A stretch of 34,704 nucleotides of DNA from Prochlorococcus sp. AG-402-B19 (GCA_003279615.1 QCHM01000013.1:1-34704), one strand, 5' to 3'. Shown: positions 8,197 to 17,519, counted from the first letter of the stretch. A program made the numbers and translations. Notes: generated by a model from the letters alone, not told the origin.

Positions 8197-8949
8197 TTAG
8201 TTAGGTCTAAATAAATGCGAATACGTGGGATTATAAAGATTTGATCTGTTACTACCTATTTTTAATGTTGGGCTAATTATATATAGCGTTGTTCTGATTA
8301 ATTTCCTTTCTTTAGAGGTTTTAGCCATTTCACTTAAAGGTACAACTTTTAACCACTCATCTGTCCAGGTAATTCTATGAGCAATCGCTACAGGTGTATT
8401 TGCAGGATAATAATTAATAAGTATGGATTGAACTTCTTCTATATGTCTAGCACTTAAGTAAAGACATAAAGAAGATTGAATTTCAGCTAGCTTTTTAAGA
8501 CTTTCTGTTTTTGGTTTACCTGTCCTGCCATCTGCTCTACTAAGTATTATTGTTTGGGTTAAGTTTGGGATTGTTAGTTCGAATCCTAAAGTTGCTGCAG
8601 TAGCTTGATATGCACTTACTCCAGGAATAATCTCCACTTCTATTCCTTTATCATTTAATTTACATATTTGTTCTGATATCGCTCCATATAAGCAAGGATC
8701 ACCATCATGAAGTCGAACAACTTTTTTACCTTCAGTATGCTTTTTAATTAGGATATGAATTATCTCTTCTAGAGTTAATGAACTTGTCTTTATTTTTTCA
8801 CAATCATCTTTAACAAGATTTGTTATCTGTATAGGAATTAGAGAGTCTGTCCAAACTAAAACATCGGCTGTTTTTAATCTTTCCTGAGCTCTTATTGTTA
8901 ATAAGTCTAATGCGCCTGGACCCGCTCCTACAATTGAAATTGGACTCAT
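8197..8949 (-). CDS. cobM: Precorrin-4 C11-methyltransferase
   Basis: A 250-residue SAM-dependent tetrapyrrole methylase of cobalamin synthesis that methylates C11 of precorrin-4 (CbiF does this on cobalt-precorrin-4). [11 protein letters not shown] (8-18), the GDPCLYGA loop (83-90), PGVSAY (109-114) and the SRADGRTG region (about 137-144) match CobM/CbiF. The length is typical. Its ATG overlaps the lgt stop by four bases (ATGA), so it is translationally coupled to lgt and likely belongs to the petC-petA-lgt transcript. Because these cyanobacteria may make pseudocobalamin, the product pathway is corrinoid synthesis rather than strictly vitamin B12. Confidence 0.93.
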   Translation of the reverse strand: MSPISIVGAGPGALDLLTIRAQERLKTADVLVWTDSLIPIQITNLVKDDCEKIKTSSLTLEEIIHILIKKHTEGKKVVRLHDGDPCLYGAISEQICKLNDKGIEVEIIPGVSAYQATAATLGFELTIPNLTQTIILSRADGRTGKPKTESLKKLAEIQSSLCLYLSARHIEEVQSILINYYPANTPVAIAHRITWTDEWLKVVPLSEMAKTSKERKLIRTTLYIISPTLKIGSNRSNLYNPTYSHLFRPN

Positions 8950-9857
8950 TTATTTCTCCTATTACTTAATGAAGGGTTGGGAAGAGTTTTTTTGGAAATA
9001 TAAATTCTCCATATGCCTAATAAACCTGCACTAATAAAAAATAAGCTAATTAATTGAGCTATTCTAATCCCTCCCTCACAAAAGGGAGCTATTCCACCTA
9101 AGCAGAGAGGGTCTATTCTTAAAGCTTCTATCCATACTCTGCCTAAGCTATAGGTTATTAAATAAATGCAGCTTAATGCTCCAGAGGGCATGATTAGTTT
9201 ATTCTTAGTTGATTTTTTAAAAAGGAAAATAAGTATACCAAAAACAAAAAGGTTCCATATTGATTCATAAAGAAAGGTAGGGTGAAAATAATCCTGTAAG
9301 TAAAATATTCCTGGCCTAAATTCATAAGGTATAAATAATTTCCAAGGTAAATTTGTGGGAAGTCCAAAAGCTTCGTTGTTAAAAAAATTTCCCCATCTAC
9401 CAATAGCCTGTCCTAATGCAACTGAAGGAACTAAAACATCAGTAACATCCCAAAAAGATTCTCTGCGCCAACGGCAAAAAAATATTAAGGATAATGTTCC
9501 CATTATTAGAGCCCCATGAATTGCTATTCCTCCTCTCCATATTTCTATGGCAGTAGGTATGGGAATATTTAAGTTCAATATGTTGATTGAACTCCAGAAA
9601 TTCTTACCAGTATAGTTTTTCCATTCAAACGCTACATAATAAAGTCTTGCACCGATTATTGATGCCAAAACCAAAATAGGGAGTAAATCATTAATGAGGT
9701 TTTGTTTTAAGTCTTTTTTGAGTGCTAATTGACTAGATAAATTAAGTCCTACTAAAACTGAAAGAGCTATTAATATTCCATACCATCTTAATGAAAAAGG
9801 GCCCAGTTGAATCAACTCAGGCCCAGGTGATCTAAGCGCAATAAATATAATTTCCAT
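8946..9857 (-). CDS. lgt: Prolipoprotein diacylglyceryl transferase
   Basis: A 303-residue multi-pass membrane enzyme that transfers a diacylglyceryl group from phosphatidylglycerol to the lipobox Cys of prolipoproteins. The family's HGGLIG motif appears as HGALIMG near residue 114, and [13 protein letters not shown] near residues 153-165 is the characteristic Arg/Asn signature. About seven hydrophobic segments are visible. I chose ATG 9857; a TTG at 9860 would add one residue. It sits 13 bases after petA and overlaps cobM by four bases, so it is in the middle of a dense minus-strand operon. Confidence 0.95.
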   Translation of the reverse strand: MEIIFIALRSPGPELIQLGPFSLRWYGILIALSVLVGLNLSSQLALKKDLKQNLINDLLPILVLASIIGARLYYVAFEWKNYTGKNFWSSINILNLNIPIPTAIEIWRGGIAIHGALIMGTLSLIFFCRWRRESFWDVTDVLVPSVALGQAIGRWGNFFNNEAFGLPTNLPWKLFIPYEFRPGIFYLQDYFHPTFLYESIWNLFVFGILIFLFKKSTKNKLIMPSGALSCIYLITYSLGRVWIEALRIDPLCLGGIAPFCEGGIRIAQLISLFFISAGLLGIWRIYISKKTLPNPSLSNRRNK

Positions 9858-9870
9858 CAATTATTTGAAT

Positions 9871-10839
9871 TTATATTCCTTCAGCAGCTTGCACTTTCTC
9901 TACTTGCTTCTTCTTAAGTACAAGCATTATTTGAGATAAACCAACTCCTATAAAGAAAACAATCATTCCAATGACTCTTGCCTTACTTTGTAAAACAATT
10001 TCTTTGTCAAGTTGACCAAAACCTCCAACATTAGGGTCTTCAGTTAGCTTTGCACCTGATTGAATAGCGTCCCCTTCTTTTACTAGTAATGCAGCACCTG
10101 CAGGAATATTTTCAGTAAAATTTTCTCCTGCTTCATTATTGAGATTGATAATTTGTGATCCATCTTCGTTTGTTTCTATTGAGGTTATTGTTCCAGAATT
10201 TGTTGCTGTAAACAAATTATTATTGCTCTTTTCACCAGTTGGGTAAACTTGACCTCTTCCTCTATTCCCTCCTACGTGAATTGAATACTTTCCAAAGTTA
10301 ATATTTTTGTCTTTCGTTGGATCAGGAGAGAGGACAGGGAAGACAATCTCTCTATTTTGATCACCTGGTAATGGTCCTACTAAAATAATATTTTCTTGAT
10401 CCTCGCTGTATTGAGTGAAATAAACGCCTTGTGTCTCTTCTTTGATTTCATCAGTCCATCTGTCTTGAGGAGCAAGTTTAAAACCATCAGGAAGCATTAC
10501 AACCGCCCCAACTTGTAGGGGAACTTTGCTCCCATCTGCACCAATTTCTTGTAGATCTTTTTTATAAGGTATTTCTACGACTGTTTTGAAAACACTGTCA
10601 GCTGCCACTGCCTGAGGGACTTCGGCTCTTGTTGGCATGCTTGCTACGTGGCAGTTAGCACAAACAATTTTCCCAGTGGCCTCTCTAGGGTTTTCGAATT
10701 TTTGTTGAGCCCAAAATGGATAGGCCCAACTTGGTTGAGGAATTAGAAATATTGAAAAGACAAGAAAAAGTGAGCAAAGGAAAAATTTTAATGATCGACT
10801 CATGATTTTTTTTTGGGTGTGGGAGTTTTTTTTATTCAT
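9871..10839 (-). CDS. petA: Apocytochrome f of the cytochrome b6f complex
   Basis: A 322-residue c-type cytochrome that carries electrons from the Rieske protein to plastocyanin or cytochrome c6 in the thylakoid lumen. A signal sequence ends near PSWA, so the mature protein would start at Tyr40, whose amino group ligates heme iron. The heme site CANCH is at 60-64. A single C-terminal membrane helix (about 290-310) anchors it. The first ATG (10839) is seven bases after the petC stop. An ATG at 10803 would still leave a complete 27-residue signal peptide, so the start is not settled. The petC-petA order is the usual cyanobacterial arrangement. Confidence 0.97.
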   Translation of the reverse strand: MNKKNSHTQKKIMSRSLKFFLCSLFLVFSIFLIPQPSWAYPFWAQQKFENPREATGKIVCANCHVASMPTRAEVPQAVAADSVFKTVVEIPYKKDLQEIGADGSKVPLQVGAVVMLPDGFKLAPQDRWTDEIKEETQGVYFTQYSEDQENIILVGPLPGDQNREIVFPVLSPDPTKDKNINFGKYSIHVGGNRGRGQVYPTGEKSNNNLFTATNSGTITSIETNEDGSQIINLNNEAGENFTENIPAGAALLVKEGDAIQSGAKLTEDPNVGGFGQLDKEIVLQSKARVIGMIVFFIGVGLSQIMLVLKKKQVEKVQAAEGI

Positions 10840-10846
10840 TTATTAA

Positions 10847-11383
10847 TCATCCCCACCAAGGATCATTGCCAGTCCTGAAATCAGTTTCTGTCCACTGACT
10901 AACTAGTACCTGATCGTCTTCTACTGATACATGAGCAATTGCAAGTGATAAGGGTGCAGGGCCTCTTACCACTTTTCCTGTTGAGTCATATTGACTTCCA
11001 TGACATGGACACATGTACTTGTTAGCTCCGCTATTCCATGGAACAACACAACCAAGGTGAGTACAAATAGCATTAATCCCATAACTAGTGATTGCGTCCT
11101 CCCCTTCAACTATTAAATAAGTAGGGTCTCCTTTAAGCCCTTGCACTAAGCTTCTATCACCAACAGGATGAGTAGATAGCCAAGCACTTGCCTTTACTGG
11201 ATTGCCTAGCTCGTCTTTAGCATTTGTTCCACCTCCACCTCCACCAGCTCTATAAGGTGTGAAGTATTGAGCTACTGGATATAACGCACCTAAGGCAACT
11301 CCTGTAACAGTGCCAAAGGTTAGTAAGTTCATGAACTGCCTTCTGCCCATTGAGGGCACATCTGCAGCATTCATTTGTGTCAT
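10847..11383 (-). CDS. petC: Rieske iron-sulfur protein of the cytochrome b6f complex
   Basis: A 178-residue Rieske protein that takes electrons from plastoquinol. The [2Fe-2S] ligands are in CTHLGC (107-112) and CPCHGS (125-130). A single N-terminal helix (about 19-40) is preceded by a twin-arginine motif, GRRQFMN (13-19), matching the Tat-dependent membrane insertion known for this protein. A Gly-rich hinge follows (47-52). It heads the petC-petA-lgt-cobM set. The start ATG 11383 lies 82 bases from the divergent DUF3067-type gene; the spacer should contain both promoters, although I cannot place them firmly. Confidence 0.97.
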   Translation of the reverse strand: MTQMNAADVPSMGRRQFMNLLTFGTVTGVALGALYPVAQYFTPYRAGGGGGGTNAKDELGNPVKASAWLSTHPVGDRSLVQGLKGDPTYLIVEGEDAITSYGINAICTHLGCVVPWNSGANKYMCPCHGSQYDSTGKVVRGPAPLSLAIAHVSVEDDQVLVSQWTETDFRTGNDPWWG

Positions 11384-11465
11384 TACAGATGTTCACCTGA
11401 ATACTGATACTAGACCAGAATGGACACGAAAAGATTATTAATCTCTGCCAAGACTGGCTTTTGAC

Positions 11466-11828
11466 ATGAGTTTGAAATCTAATGAGTTAAGTTCTGGTAG
11501 TTTTTCTTCTTCAATTCCATTGGAAGTAGACGAGGTAGTGGAGTGCTTAAGAAGACGATGGGGTGTAACATATCATTTGAAATTGTTAATCAAAAGAGAC
11601 CGAATATATTTACAAATCATGTGGGGATTCCTGGAACAACAATCTTTCCCATTGGATGAGGAGGCCTATAGAGAAAATTTGAATCGAACCTTAGAAATTA
11701 TTAATCGGGCAGGTCAATCGGATTTTGTAAGAAACTGGTTAAAAAATGTACAGGCGAAGCCAAGACTTGGCAGGGCCATAACCTTACCCTTGCCTAGGGA
11801 TCAAAGGATGTCAGAATTTGTTCTTTGA
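11466..11828 (+). CDS. Conserved cyanobacterial protein, DUF3067-like
   Basis: A 120-residue soluble protein with no signal peptide or membrane segment. The central part (VECLRRRWGVTYHLKLLIKRDRIY split around residues 24-47, then LQIMWGFLEQQSFPL) resembles the DUF3067 family found in cyanobacteria and plastids; this is recognition from memory and not certain. It is divergent from petC and converges on tatC, overlapping its 3' end by 35 bases. The placement beside b6f and Tat genes hints at a thylakoid-related role, but no activity can be read from the sequence. Confidence 0.7.
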   Translation: MSLKSNELSSGSFSSSIPLEVDEVVECLRRRWGVTYHLKLLIKRDRIYLQIMWGFLEQQSFPLDEEAYRENLNRTLEIINRAGQSDFVRNWLKNVQAKPRLGRAITLPLPRDQRMSEFVL

Positions 11829-12513
11829 AATTTGTTGTTAAAGCAACTAATCCGACTCCAAAAAGAAATAATAAAGTTATGGATGTTGAGAGAAGAAGCA
11901 TAGTTATTGGATCAGTAGATGGAGTTAAAACAGCCCCGGCAATTGCTGAGCACATTACGACAAATCTCCATGCAGATAACATCTGCTTCCATGAAATAAG
12001 TTCCAAAAAACCAAGAATTAATTGAAGTATTGGTAATTGAAAAGCCAAACCAGTAGAAAGCATAAGAAGAAGTACGAAATCTAAATACTTTTCTATTGAC
12101 CAAAGTGGTTCGACCACATCAGCGCCATAACTTATCAAAAAACCTAAGGCAGCAGGTATCAAAGCCTTCCATGCAAAGAAAATTCCTAAGAAAAAGAGAA
12201 TTGCCGACCCTGCAACTGATGGGGCTATCAAGAGTTTCTCTTTTTTAGTTAGACCTGGAAGGATGAACTTTAAAAATTGGTAAAGTATAAATGGGAGAGA
12301 AATAGTAAGTCCCCCATAACCTGCCACTTTTATTGAAGTAAATAAAAATTCACCTGGAGCCACTTGTAAAAATTGTATTTTTCCTGCTGGTATCTCTAAT
12401 GCTTGTACAAGCTTTCTAACAAATAATAGGCAAAAACCTGATGAGAGAAGAATCGCAATAAGACTCTTCAAGACCCTTTGACGAAGCTCTTCAAGATGAT
12501 CAACCAAGGGCAT
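11794..12513 (-). CDS. tatC: Sec-independent protein translocase TatC
   Basis: A 239-residue membrane protein, the receptor of the twin-arginine translocase that recognises RR signal peptides. The N-terminal DHLEELRQRV (5-14) and the periplasmic loop containing VAPGEFLFTSIK are family hallmarks, and six hydrophobic segments fit. ATG 12513 gives a normal N-terminus. The frame stays open upstream for 36 codons, including a run of nine A's, but without ATG, GTG or TTG. Its 3' end overlaps the DUF3067-like gene. The nearby Rieske protein PetC is a likely substrate. Confidence 0.95.
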   Translation of the reverse strand: MPLVDHLEELRQRVLKSLIAILLSSGFCLLFVRKLVQALEIPAGKIQFLQVAPGEFLFTSIKVAGYGGLTISLPFILYQFLKFILPGLTKKEKLLIAPSVAGSAILFFLGIFFAWKALIPAALGFLISYGADVVEPLWSIEKYLDFVLLLMLSTGLAFQLPILQLILGFLELISWKQMLSAWRFVVMCSAIAGAVLTPSTDPITMLLLSTSITLLFLFGVGLVALTTNFKEQILTSFDP

Positions 12514-12738
12514 CTCTAAGGCTTGAGATGCTTCAATAGATGTAGCTTTTCCCTTGATCCTGATTGGAGGAGGAGCTTTAATATTATTTCCTTTTTTTTT
12601 GTTGGAGCTATTCAGGTTGATTTAGATCAATAGAATTATTTTAGTAGAAAATCGAGTCTATAAGTATCGAATATATTTATTCCATCTAGTTAAAGATGAT
12701 TAAATATGGATAGATTATTGGTTTTGCTAGAAAAAGAT

Positions 12739-13035
12739 CTATTTGTTTTTTGTTGGGTCAGGCAAAATAAAAGGAGGGCAATCATTTAGTGAAGATTCAC
12801 CATAACTTGCATATTCTTTGTAGCCTCCCATTTTTCCGTTGGTTTTCATTAAAGCACTTGTAAAGGCCAATAAAAGAAAAACTGTGGGTGCGCCAATAAT
12901 TAATGCTGCTCCAAATGCATATCCAATTAAGAATTCTGGGAAAGTGTGATTACCTAGAAACTCATGAGTGCCTAGCAAAAAGTCAAGCATTTTTATCTGT
13001 TCTAATGAAGCTGATAGTAAGGCATTGAAGTTCAC
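12739..13035 (-). CDS. Small membrane protein of unknown function
   Basis: 98 residues from a GTG at 13035 that overlaps the rqcH stop (GTGA), implying coupling; an internal ATG at 12990 would give 83 residues. One strongly hydrophobic segment (about 37-61, rich in Ala, Ile, Leu and Phe) is followed by a polar tail with KMGGYKEYASYGESS. The shape recalls small photosynthetic-complex subunits, but I do not recognise it as any named one. The C-terminal tail is probably exposed on one membrane face. Function unknown. Confidence 0.6.
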   Translation of the reverse strand: MNFNALLSASLEQIKMLDFLLGTHEFLGNHTFPEFLIGYAFGAALIIGAPTVFLLLAFTSALMKTNGKMGGYKEYASYGESSLNDCPPFILPDPTKNK

Positions 13036-14729
13036 TTCTGGTGAAAATATTTCTGTGCTCTTTCAGCTTTTCCCCAAAGGAGCTTCCCACCCCTATGCCT
13101 AACAGTGCCAGGTAATGCACCTGAAATCCTTTGAAGATTCTCAATAGGAGCCATAATTACTGGTACAAGATTGCTCCCTTTTGCACGGCAAAAAAAAGAA
13201 GCTAAATCAGCAGCTAATTGAATGTCTTTTTCTTCCACAAATCTATTGGATGATTTGAGTACGATATGACTTCCTGGTATTTCTTGAGCATGAAACCAAA
13301 GATCTCCTTTTGTTCCTTGTTTTAAACTAATCAATTCATTCTGTCTGTTGTTACTTCCTATTTGGATTTTTAGGCCGTTAGGACTTTGAATCTCTTTTAT
13401 TTTTGATGTTTGTTCCTTTTTCTTTTTTGATTTGAACTTAGGATTAACTTTTTTTAGGCAGATAAATTCTTCTACTTCTTCTTTAAGTTCAATAATTGAA
13501 GCTAATCTATCATCATTAACTTCTTCATATTTTAAGGAATCAAGGAATAATTCACAATATTCTATATTAGATATTTTTTTCTTGTGAAATTCAATTCTAT
13601 TTAAAATTGACTCCTTAGACCTTTTCTTTCTTTTTGCTTCTTTAAAAAGATTCTGAGCCTCAATAATTTGTTTTTTTGAGGGAGATTCTAAAGTAAGAAG
13701 CTTATTTGCCCTGCTTTGCATAGTTATATATTCAGGAACATTTTGAATTAGTAATTCTTGTGTTTCTAGCTTTCTTGTTTCATTTTTTTTTGAGGTTTTT
13801 AGATCTTGCCTTAATTTTTCTTTAATAGAACTTATTTCCCTTTCTTCAATCTTTTTTGAATAATAGATGCTTAGGCTAAGCCCTATTTTTCTGTTTTTAA
13901 CTTTTGTTTGTTTTCCCCCCCATACAACAAAATCTGTTGAACCTTCAAAATGAATAGTGTAATTATTATTCTCGATATCTAATAGCCAATCTTTCCATCT
14001 TTGATATAGAGATTCCCATGTTTTTAAATTGATATTTGTTACCGGTTGATTTATTATATTAAATGCTTCATTGTAATTATTACTAGCAATTTGTAACGCT
14101 AGGGCTGGACTTATCCCTTGGTAAGTATTTTTAAGACTATTTTTAAAAGTTGATGGAACCAAGCATATATTATTTTTCCATGAATTGAATGATTCAGATG
14201 ATTTAGGAACTAAGCCTTTAAGGGGTGGAGGAGAGGTATATATATCTCCAGTACCTATTGGTCTTAATCGAGATTGAGAATCTTTTATTTGTTTACCAAG
14301 AGTAATTACCTTACTTGTATTGTCTAAAAGCAAAATATTACTGTGTCTACCCATTAATTCGACTATCAGTTCTTTTTCTATTTCTTTACCCGGTCTGCTA
14401 GATAATTTAAATCTTACTATTCTCTCAAAGCCAGTTTGTTCTATATCTACCAAGGCTAGATTCGCCAATAAATGTTTAATTTGCTTTGCTAATGTACTTT
14501 TTTCACCATATCTATTTGGAGGTGGTATTTGTACAATCCGTGGCGACTCGGCTAGCCAGCTAATTTCTATCCAGGTAAGATTTTCTAGGGTTCTAAATGC
14601 TAATTGAAGAGTATGTGAATCAATTTGCTGAGCATTTTCAAATCGACTTGGAACAATATCTTGGCTAAGTTCAAATACAACCGCTTTAAGGGTTGTTAAG
14701 TCCATGATTTGAATTGGAACTTTGTTCAT
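13032..14729 (-). CDS. rqcH: Rqc2 homolog RqcH (NFACT family)
   Basis: A 565-residue protein of ribosome-associated quality control. In other bacteria RqcH binds obstructed 50S subunits and directs addition of C-terminal Ala tails. The NFACT-N domain covers about 1-200 (VELMGRHSNILL near 123-134), a charged coiled-coil region about 290-400, and the NFACT-R domain about 450-550 with GDLWFHAQEIPGSHIVLK. Where B. subtilis RqcH has a key Asp-Arg pair, this protein has Glu102-Arg103 (TGFERIV). Older names are fibronectin-binding protein A or DUF814 protein. ATG 14729 is used, but Met9 is also a possible start. It is divergent from gmk, 68 bases away. Confidence 0.9.
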   Translation of the reverse strand: MNKVPIQIMDLTTLKAVVFELSQDIVPSRFENAQQIDSHTLQLAFRTLENLTWIEISWLAESPRIVQIPPPNRYGEKSTLAKQIKHLLANLALVDIEQTGFERIVRFKLSSRPGKEIEKELIVELMGRHSNILLLDNTSKVITLGKQIKDSQSRLRPIGTGDIYTSPPPLKGLVPKSSESFNSWKNNICLVPSTFKNSLKNTYQGISPALALQIASNNYNEAFNIINQPVTNINLKTWESLYQRWKDWLLDIENNNYTIHFEGSTDFVVWGGKQTKVKNRKIGLSLSIYYSKKIEEREISSIKEKLRQDLKTSKKNETRKLETQELLIQNVPEYITMQSRANKLLTLESPSKKQIIEAQNLFKEAKRKKRSKESILNRIEFHKKKISNIEYCELFLDSLKYEEVNDDRLASIIELKEEVEEFICLKKVNPKFKSKKKKEQTSKIKEIQSPNGLKIQIGSNNRQNELISLKQGTKGDLWFHAQEIPGSHIVLKSSNRFVEEKDIQLAADLASFFCRAKGSNLVPVIMAPIENLQRISGALPGTVRHRGGKLLWGKAERAQKYFHQK

Positions 14730-14797
14730 ATATCATCCTTATAACTTTATAAATAATGTAATTAACCTTTGGTAGGTAAATTAAATAGGATTTAGTT

Positions 14798-15358
14798 ATG
14801 TCATCTTCAGGAAATCTTACTGTTCTTACTGGCCCAAGCGGCGTAGGTAAAGGAACAATTGTTAGGAAAATCCTTGATAGACATAGTGATGTATGGCTTT
14901 CCATTTCTGCTACCACTCGCCAACCAAGATCTGGAGAAATTGAGGGAAAGCATTATTTTTTCTTAGAAAAGAAAAATTTCCAAGAGATAATAGATAAAGA
15001 AGGTTTCCTTGAGTGGGCTTCTTTTTCTAATAATTTTTATGGAACTCCAAAAAAAATAGTTAAAGAGAAAATAGAACAAGGAACTAATGTTCTTCTAGAA
15101 ATTGAATTAGAGGGTGCTAGACAAATTCGTAAGTCTTTTCCTGAAGCATTGCAAATATTTCTAGCACCACCAAATTTGTCTGAGCTTGAAAAACGTATTA
15201 GAGGAAGAGGCACTGAAACGGAAAAAGCTATTAGAGATCGTCTGGCAATAGCAAATAAAGAACTTATTGCAAAAAAAGAGTTTGATGCTGTAGTAATAAA
15301 TGAAGATATAGAAAAAGCCTTCATTGAAATTGAAGGCTTAATGGGATTAAAATCTTAG
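14798..15358 (+). CDS. gmk: Guanylate kinase
   Basis: A 186-residue cytosolic enzyme that phosphorylates GMP to GDP using ATP. The P-loop GPSGVGKGT is at 12-20. The GMP-binding region SISATTRQPRSGEIEGKHY spans about 35-53, followed by the expected FLEWASFSNNFYGTP. RGRGTETEKAIRDRL is the lid region. Length and start (ATG 14798, preceded by AGGA) are normal. It converges on psaJ with only 22 bases between stops. Confidence 0.97.
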   Translation: MSSSGNLTVLTGPSGVGKGTIVRKILDRHSDVWLSISATTRQPRSGEIEGKHYFFLEKKNFQEIIDKEGFLEWASFSNNFYGTPKKIVKEKIEQGTNVLLEIELEGARQIRKSFPEALQIFLAPPNLSELEKRIRGRGTETEKAIRDRLAIANKELIAKKEFDAVVINEDIEKAFIEIEGLMGLKS

Positions 15359-15380
15359 ATCTAATTAATAACTTATCTTT

Positions 15381-15518
15381 TTAAAAAGACATTGGGTGGA
15401 AAAGCAAGTCCGGTACAAACCTATTGAATTCAACAATAATGCTTGCAGTTAGAAAGATCCAAATTGTTGCTACTACTGGAGCAGATCTAAACCATTTAGT
15501 ACGAAATAATTGAAACAT
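15381..15518 (-). CDS. psaJ: Photosystem I subunit PsaJ
   Basis: A 45-residue single-span membrane protein, read directly from the sequence between psaF and gmk. It starts [20 protein letters not shown], continues through a hydrophobic helix, and ends with [12 protein letters not shown]. This is the usual PsaJ pattern, including the Glu-Phe-Asn-Arg-Phe segment after the helix. PsaJ sits at the edge of the photosystem I core next to PsaF and stabilises it. It lies 39 bases downstream of psaF on the same strand, the standard psaFJ operon. Confidence 0.95.
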   Translation of the reverse strand: MFQLFRTKWFRSAPVVATIWIFLTASIIVEFNRFVPDLLFHPMSF

Positions 15519-15557
15519 GATTGAAAAAAAGTGTTTTTTTAGTATTTAAATAATTTT

Positions 15558-16115
15558 TTAGCCTCTTGGACCATTAAGAGAAACATTATTATCTTTTTCC
15601 CTAAGCTCTCCATTTTTTCCTTCTCTATTAGCTTGAAGAGGCCATGCAGCTCCTCTTTTTAAACATTGCCAGGCTAGATCAGTATCGATAATGATTTCAT
15701 ACTCTGCTGCATTCTTTTTACCTCTAACAGCTCTTACATACTCCCTTCCTGACCAACCAATAATTCCTGCAATGTATATAAACATTACTCCAGGTATAAG
15801 TAAGTCTCCTTCATGACCTCTGTTAAACCATGCACCCCAGGGTTCTATTGGGGGACCAATGATCAAATGAGGTAGTCCATCATCTCCACACAATGCTTTG
15901 CCATATCTTTCAAATCTTTTTTTTGCTTGATCTGTAGAAGCTGTACTTGCTCTTTCTTGAAAGCGGGCATTCTCAGAGCAAGTAACTAAGGCAGAAGCTG
16001 TAAAATCTGTAGGTGCTCTATCAGCATTTAAAGCTGGACCAGGTCTTGCGTTTGCTATTGGAGCTATTCCTAAAAAGAGGAATGCTGAAAGCAGAATTGA
16101 TAAAAGACGACTCAT
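15558..16115 (-). CDS. psaF: Photosystem I subunit PsaF (subunit III)
   Basis: A 185-residue lumen-exposed PSI subunit. A signal peptide (about 1-23, ending IANA) precedes a mature region with two Cys residues (TCSENARF and ALCGDDGLPHLIIG) that form the conserved PsaF disulfide. GAWFNRGHEGDLLIPG and a membrane helix containing FIYIAGIIGW follow. The C-terminal tail after the helix (EYEIIIDTDLAWQ onward, about 45 residues) matches the picocyanobacterial form. It heads the psaFJ operon and is divergent from tsaD (73 bases between starts). Confidence 0.96.
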   Translation of the reverse strand: MSRLLSILLSAFLFLGIAPIANARPGPALNADRAPTDFTASALVTCSENARFQERASTASTDQAKKRFERYGKALCGDDGLPHLIIGPPIEPWGAWFNRGHEGDLLIPGVMFIYIAGIIGWSGREYVRAVRGKKNAAEYEIIIDTDLAWQCLKRGAAWPLQANREGKNGELREKDNNVSLNGPRG

Positions 16116-16188
16116 GAGTTCTGATTTCTTCCTGTTGTCCTGTTTTAATAGGATTTCAATATTAAACTTAGTTGATAACTAGTCATTA

Positions 16189-17259
16189 ATGTCAATAATT
16201 TTATCCCTCGAAACAAGTTGTGACGAGTCTGCAGCGGCTCTCGTTTCTAATGAAAAAGGAAAAATTGAATTATTAGCTAATGAAATAGCTTCTCAGATTG
16301 AAGAACATTCCAGGTGGGGTGGTGTTGTGCCAGAAATAGCCTCAAGAAGACATCTGGAGAATCTTCCATTTTTAATCGAACAAGTTTTTTTGAAATCAAA
16401 ATTACAATTAAAAGATATTGATGCAGTCGCTGCGACAGTTACTCCAGGATTGGCAGGCTCTCTTCTGGTCGGATCAATTACAGCAAGAACTATTGCGAAT
16501 TTGCATCAAATTCCTTTTCTGGGTGTTCATCATTTGGAAGGACATCTCTCGTCAATCTATTTGGGGGAGAATTATCCAAGCCCTCCTTTTTTAGTTCTGT
16601 TAGTAAGTGGAGGTCATACTGAATTAATTAGAGTAGATGCCGAACATAAGTTTCAGCGTCTTGGTAGAAGTCATGATGATGCGGCTGGAGAAGCTTTTGA
16701 TAAAGTCGCAAGATTATTGGGTCTTTCTTATCCAGGAGGACCAGCGATACAGAAAGTCGCAAAGTCTGGAAATCCTAAAAGATTCTTGTTCCCAAAGGGC
16801 AGGGTCTCTAAACCTGAAGGCGGTTTTTATCCATATGATTTCTCATTTAGTGGCTTAAAAACAGCTGTTTTTAGGCAGATAGATAAACTTAAGTCAGAAA
16901 ATAGAACATTCCCTTTAGAGGATATTGCAGCAAGTTTTGAAAATATAGTTGCTGAAGTTTTAGTTGAAAGGAGCCTTCGTTGTGCACATGATCAAGGGAT
17001 AAATTCCCTTGTATTGGTTGGAGGGGTCGCTGCAAATGAGCGATTAAGAAAAATGATGCTTGAAAAAGCATCAGAGAATTCAATTAATGTCTCTCTTGCA
17101 CCAATGGAATTTTGCACTGATAATGCGGCAATGATTGGAGTAGCAGCTTTGTCCAGATTATCTTCCAAAAACTATCAAAGCTCAATGGAATTAGGAGTTT
17201 CAGCCCGATGGCCATTAGAAAAATCTGATTTGCTTTACGAGTTTGATCCTCCTTTCTAA
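16189..17259 (+). CDS. tsaD: tRNA N6-threonylcarbamoyladenosine synthase subunit TsaD
   Basis: A 356-residue ASKHA-fold protein that transfers the threonylcarbamoyl group to A37 of ANN-decoding tRNAs (t6A). [13 protein letters not shown] opens the sequence (7-19). The metal-binding HLEGH is at 115-119, followed by LVSGGHTEL (138-146). [13 protein letters not shown], the PGGPAIQ loop and CTDNAAMIG near the C-terminus complete the signature. The length is normal. The gene is followed after 31 bases by hli, which may be cotranscribed or have its own promoter in this spacer. Confidence 0.97.
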   Translation: MSIILSLETSCDESAAALVSNEKGKIELLANEIASQIEEHSRWGGVVPEIASRRHLENLPFLIEQVFLKSKLQLKDIDAVAATVTPGLAGSLLVGSITARTIANLHQIPFLGVHHLEGHLSSIYLGENYPSPPFLVLLVSGGHTELIRVDAEHKFQRLGRSHDDAAGEAFDKVARLLGLSYPGGPAIQKVAKSGNPKRFLFPKGRVSKPEGGFYPYDFSFSGLKTAVFRQIDKLKSENRTFPLEDIAASFENIVAEVLVERSLRCAHDQGINSLVLVGGVAANERLRKMMLEKASENSINVSLAPMEFCTDNAAMIGVAALSRLSSKNYQSSMELGVSARWPLEKSDLLYEFDPPF

Positions 17260-17290
17260 TCAATATTTTTAGGATGTTAATTCCTTTATT

Positions 17291-17473
17291 ATGTCTTTAA
17301 AAAAAGAAAATGAATTAAATAAATCCACCAGGCCTGCGAGCTCAACTGAACTGAATTCTTGGAAAAGAGGATTTACACCTCAAGCCGAGATATGGAACGG
17401 AAGAATGGCAATTGCAGGTTTAATTATTATATTATTTATTCTTCTAGTATCAAATTTGATTTTCTCTGCTTAA
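17291..17473 (+). CDS. hli: High-light-inducible protein (Hli/Scp family)
   Basis: A 60-residue one-helix protein of the chlorophyll a/b-binding superfamily. The pigment-binding signature AEIWNGRMAIAGL places Glu33, Asn36 and Arg38 at the start of a single membrane helix (about 38-58). Such proteins bind chlorophyll and carotenoid, and protect photosystem assembly under light or nutrient stress. The N-terminal 30 residues are polar. It lies between tsaD and a DUF1643 gene. Which hli class it belongs to cannot be decided by eye. Confidence 0.92.
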   Translation: MSLKKENELNKSTRPASSTELNSWKRGFTPQAEIWNGRMAIAGLIIILFILLVSNLIFSA

Positions 17474-17519
17474 AAGAAACGATCCAAATTTATAATAATT
17501 TATAGTGTTGGTACCTTGA

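Noticed and set aside
14320-14607. 95-codon plus-strand frame inside rqcH
   Set aside because: It is antisense to the conserved NFACT-N region, which explains the open frame.
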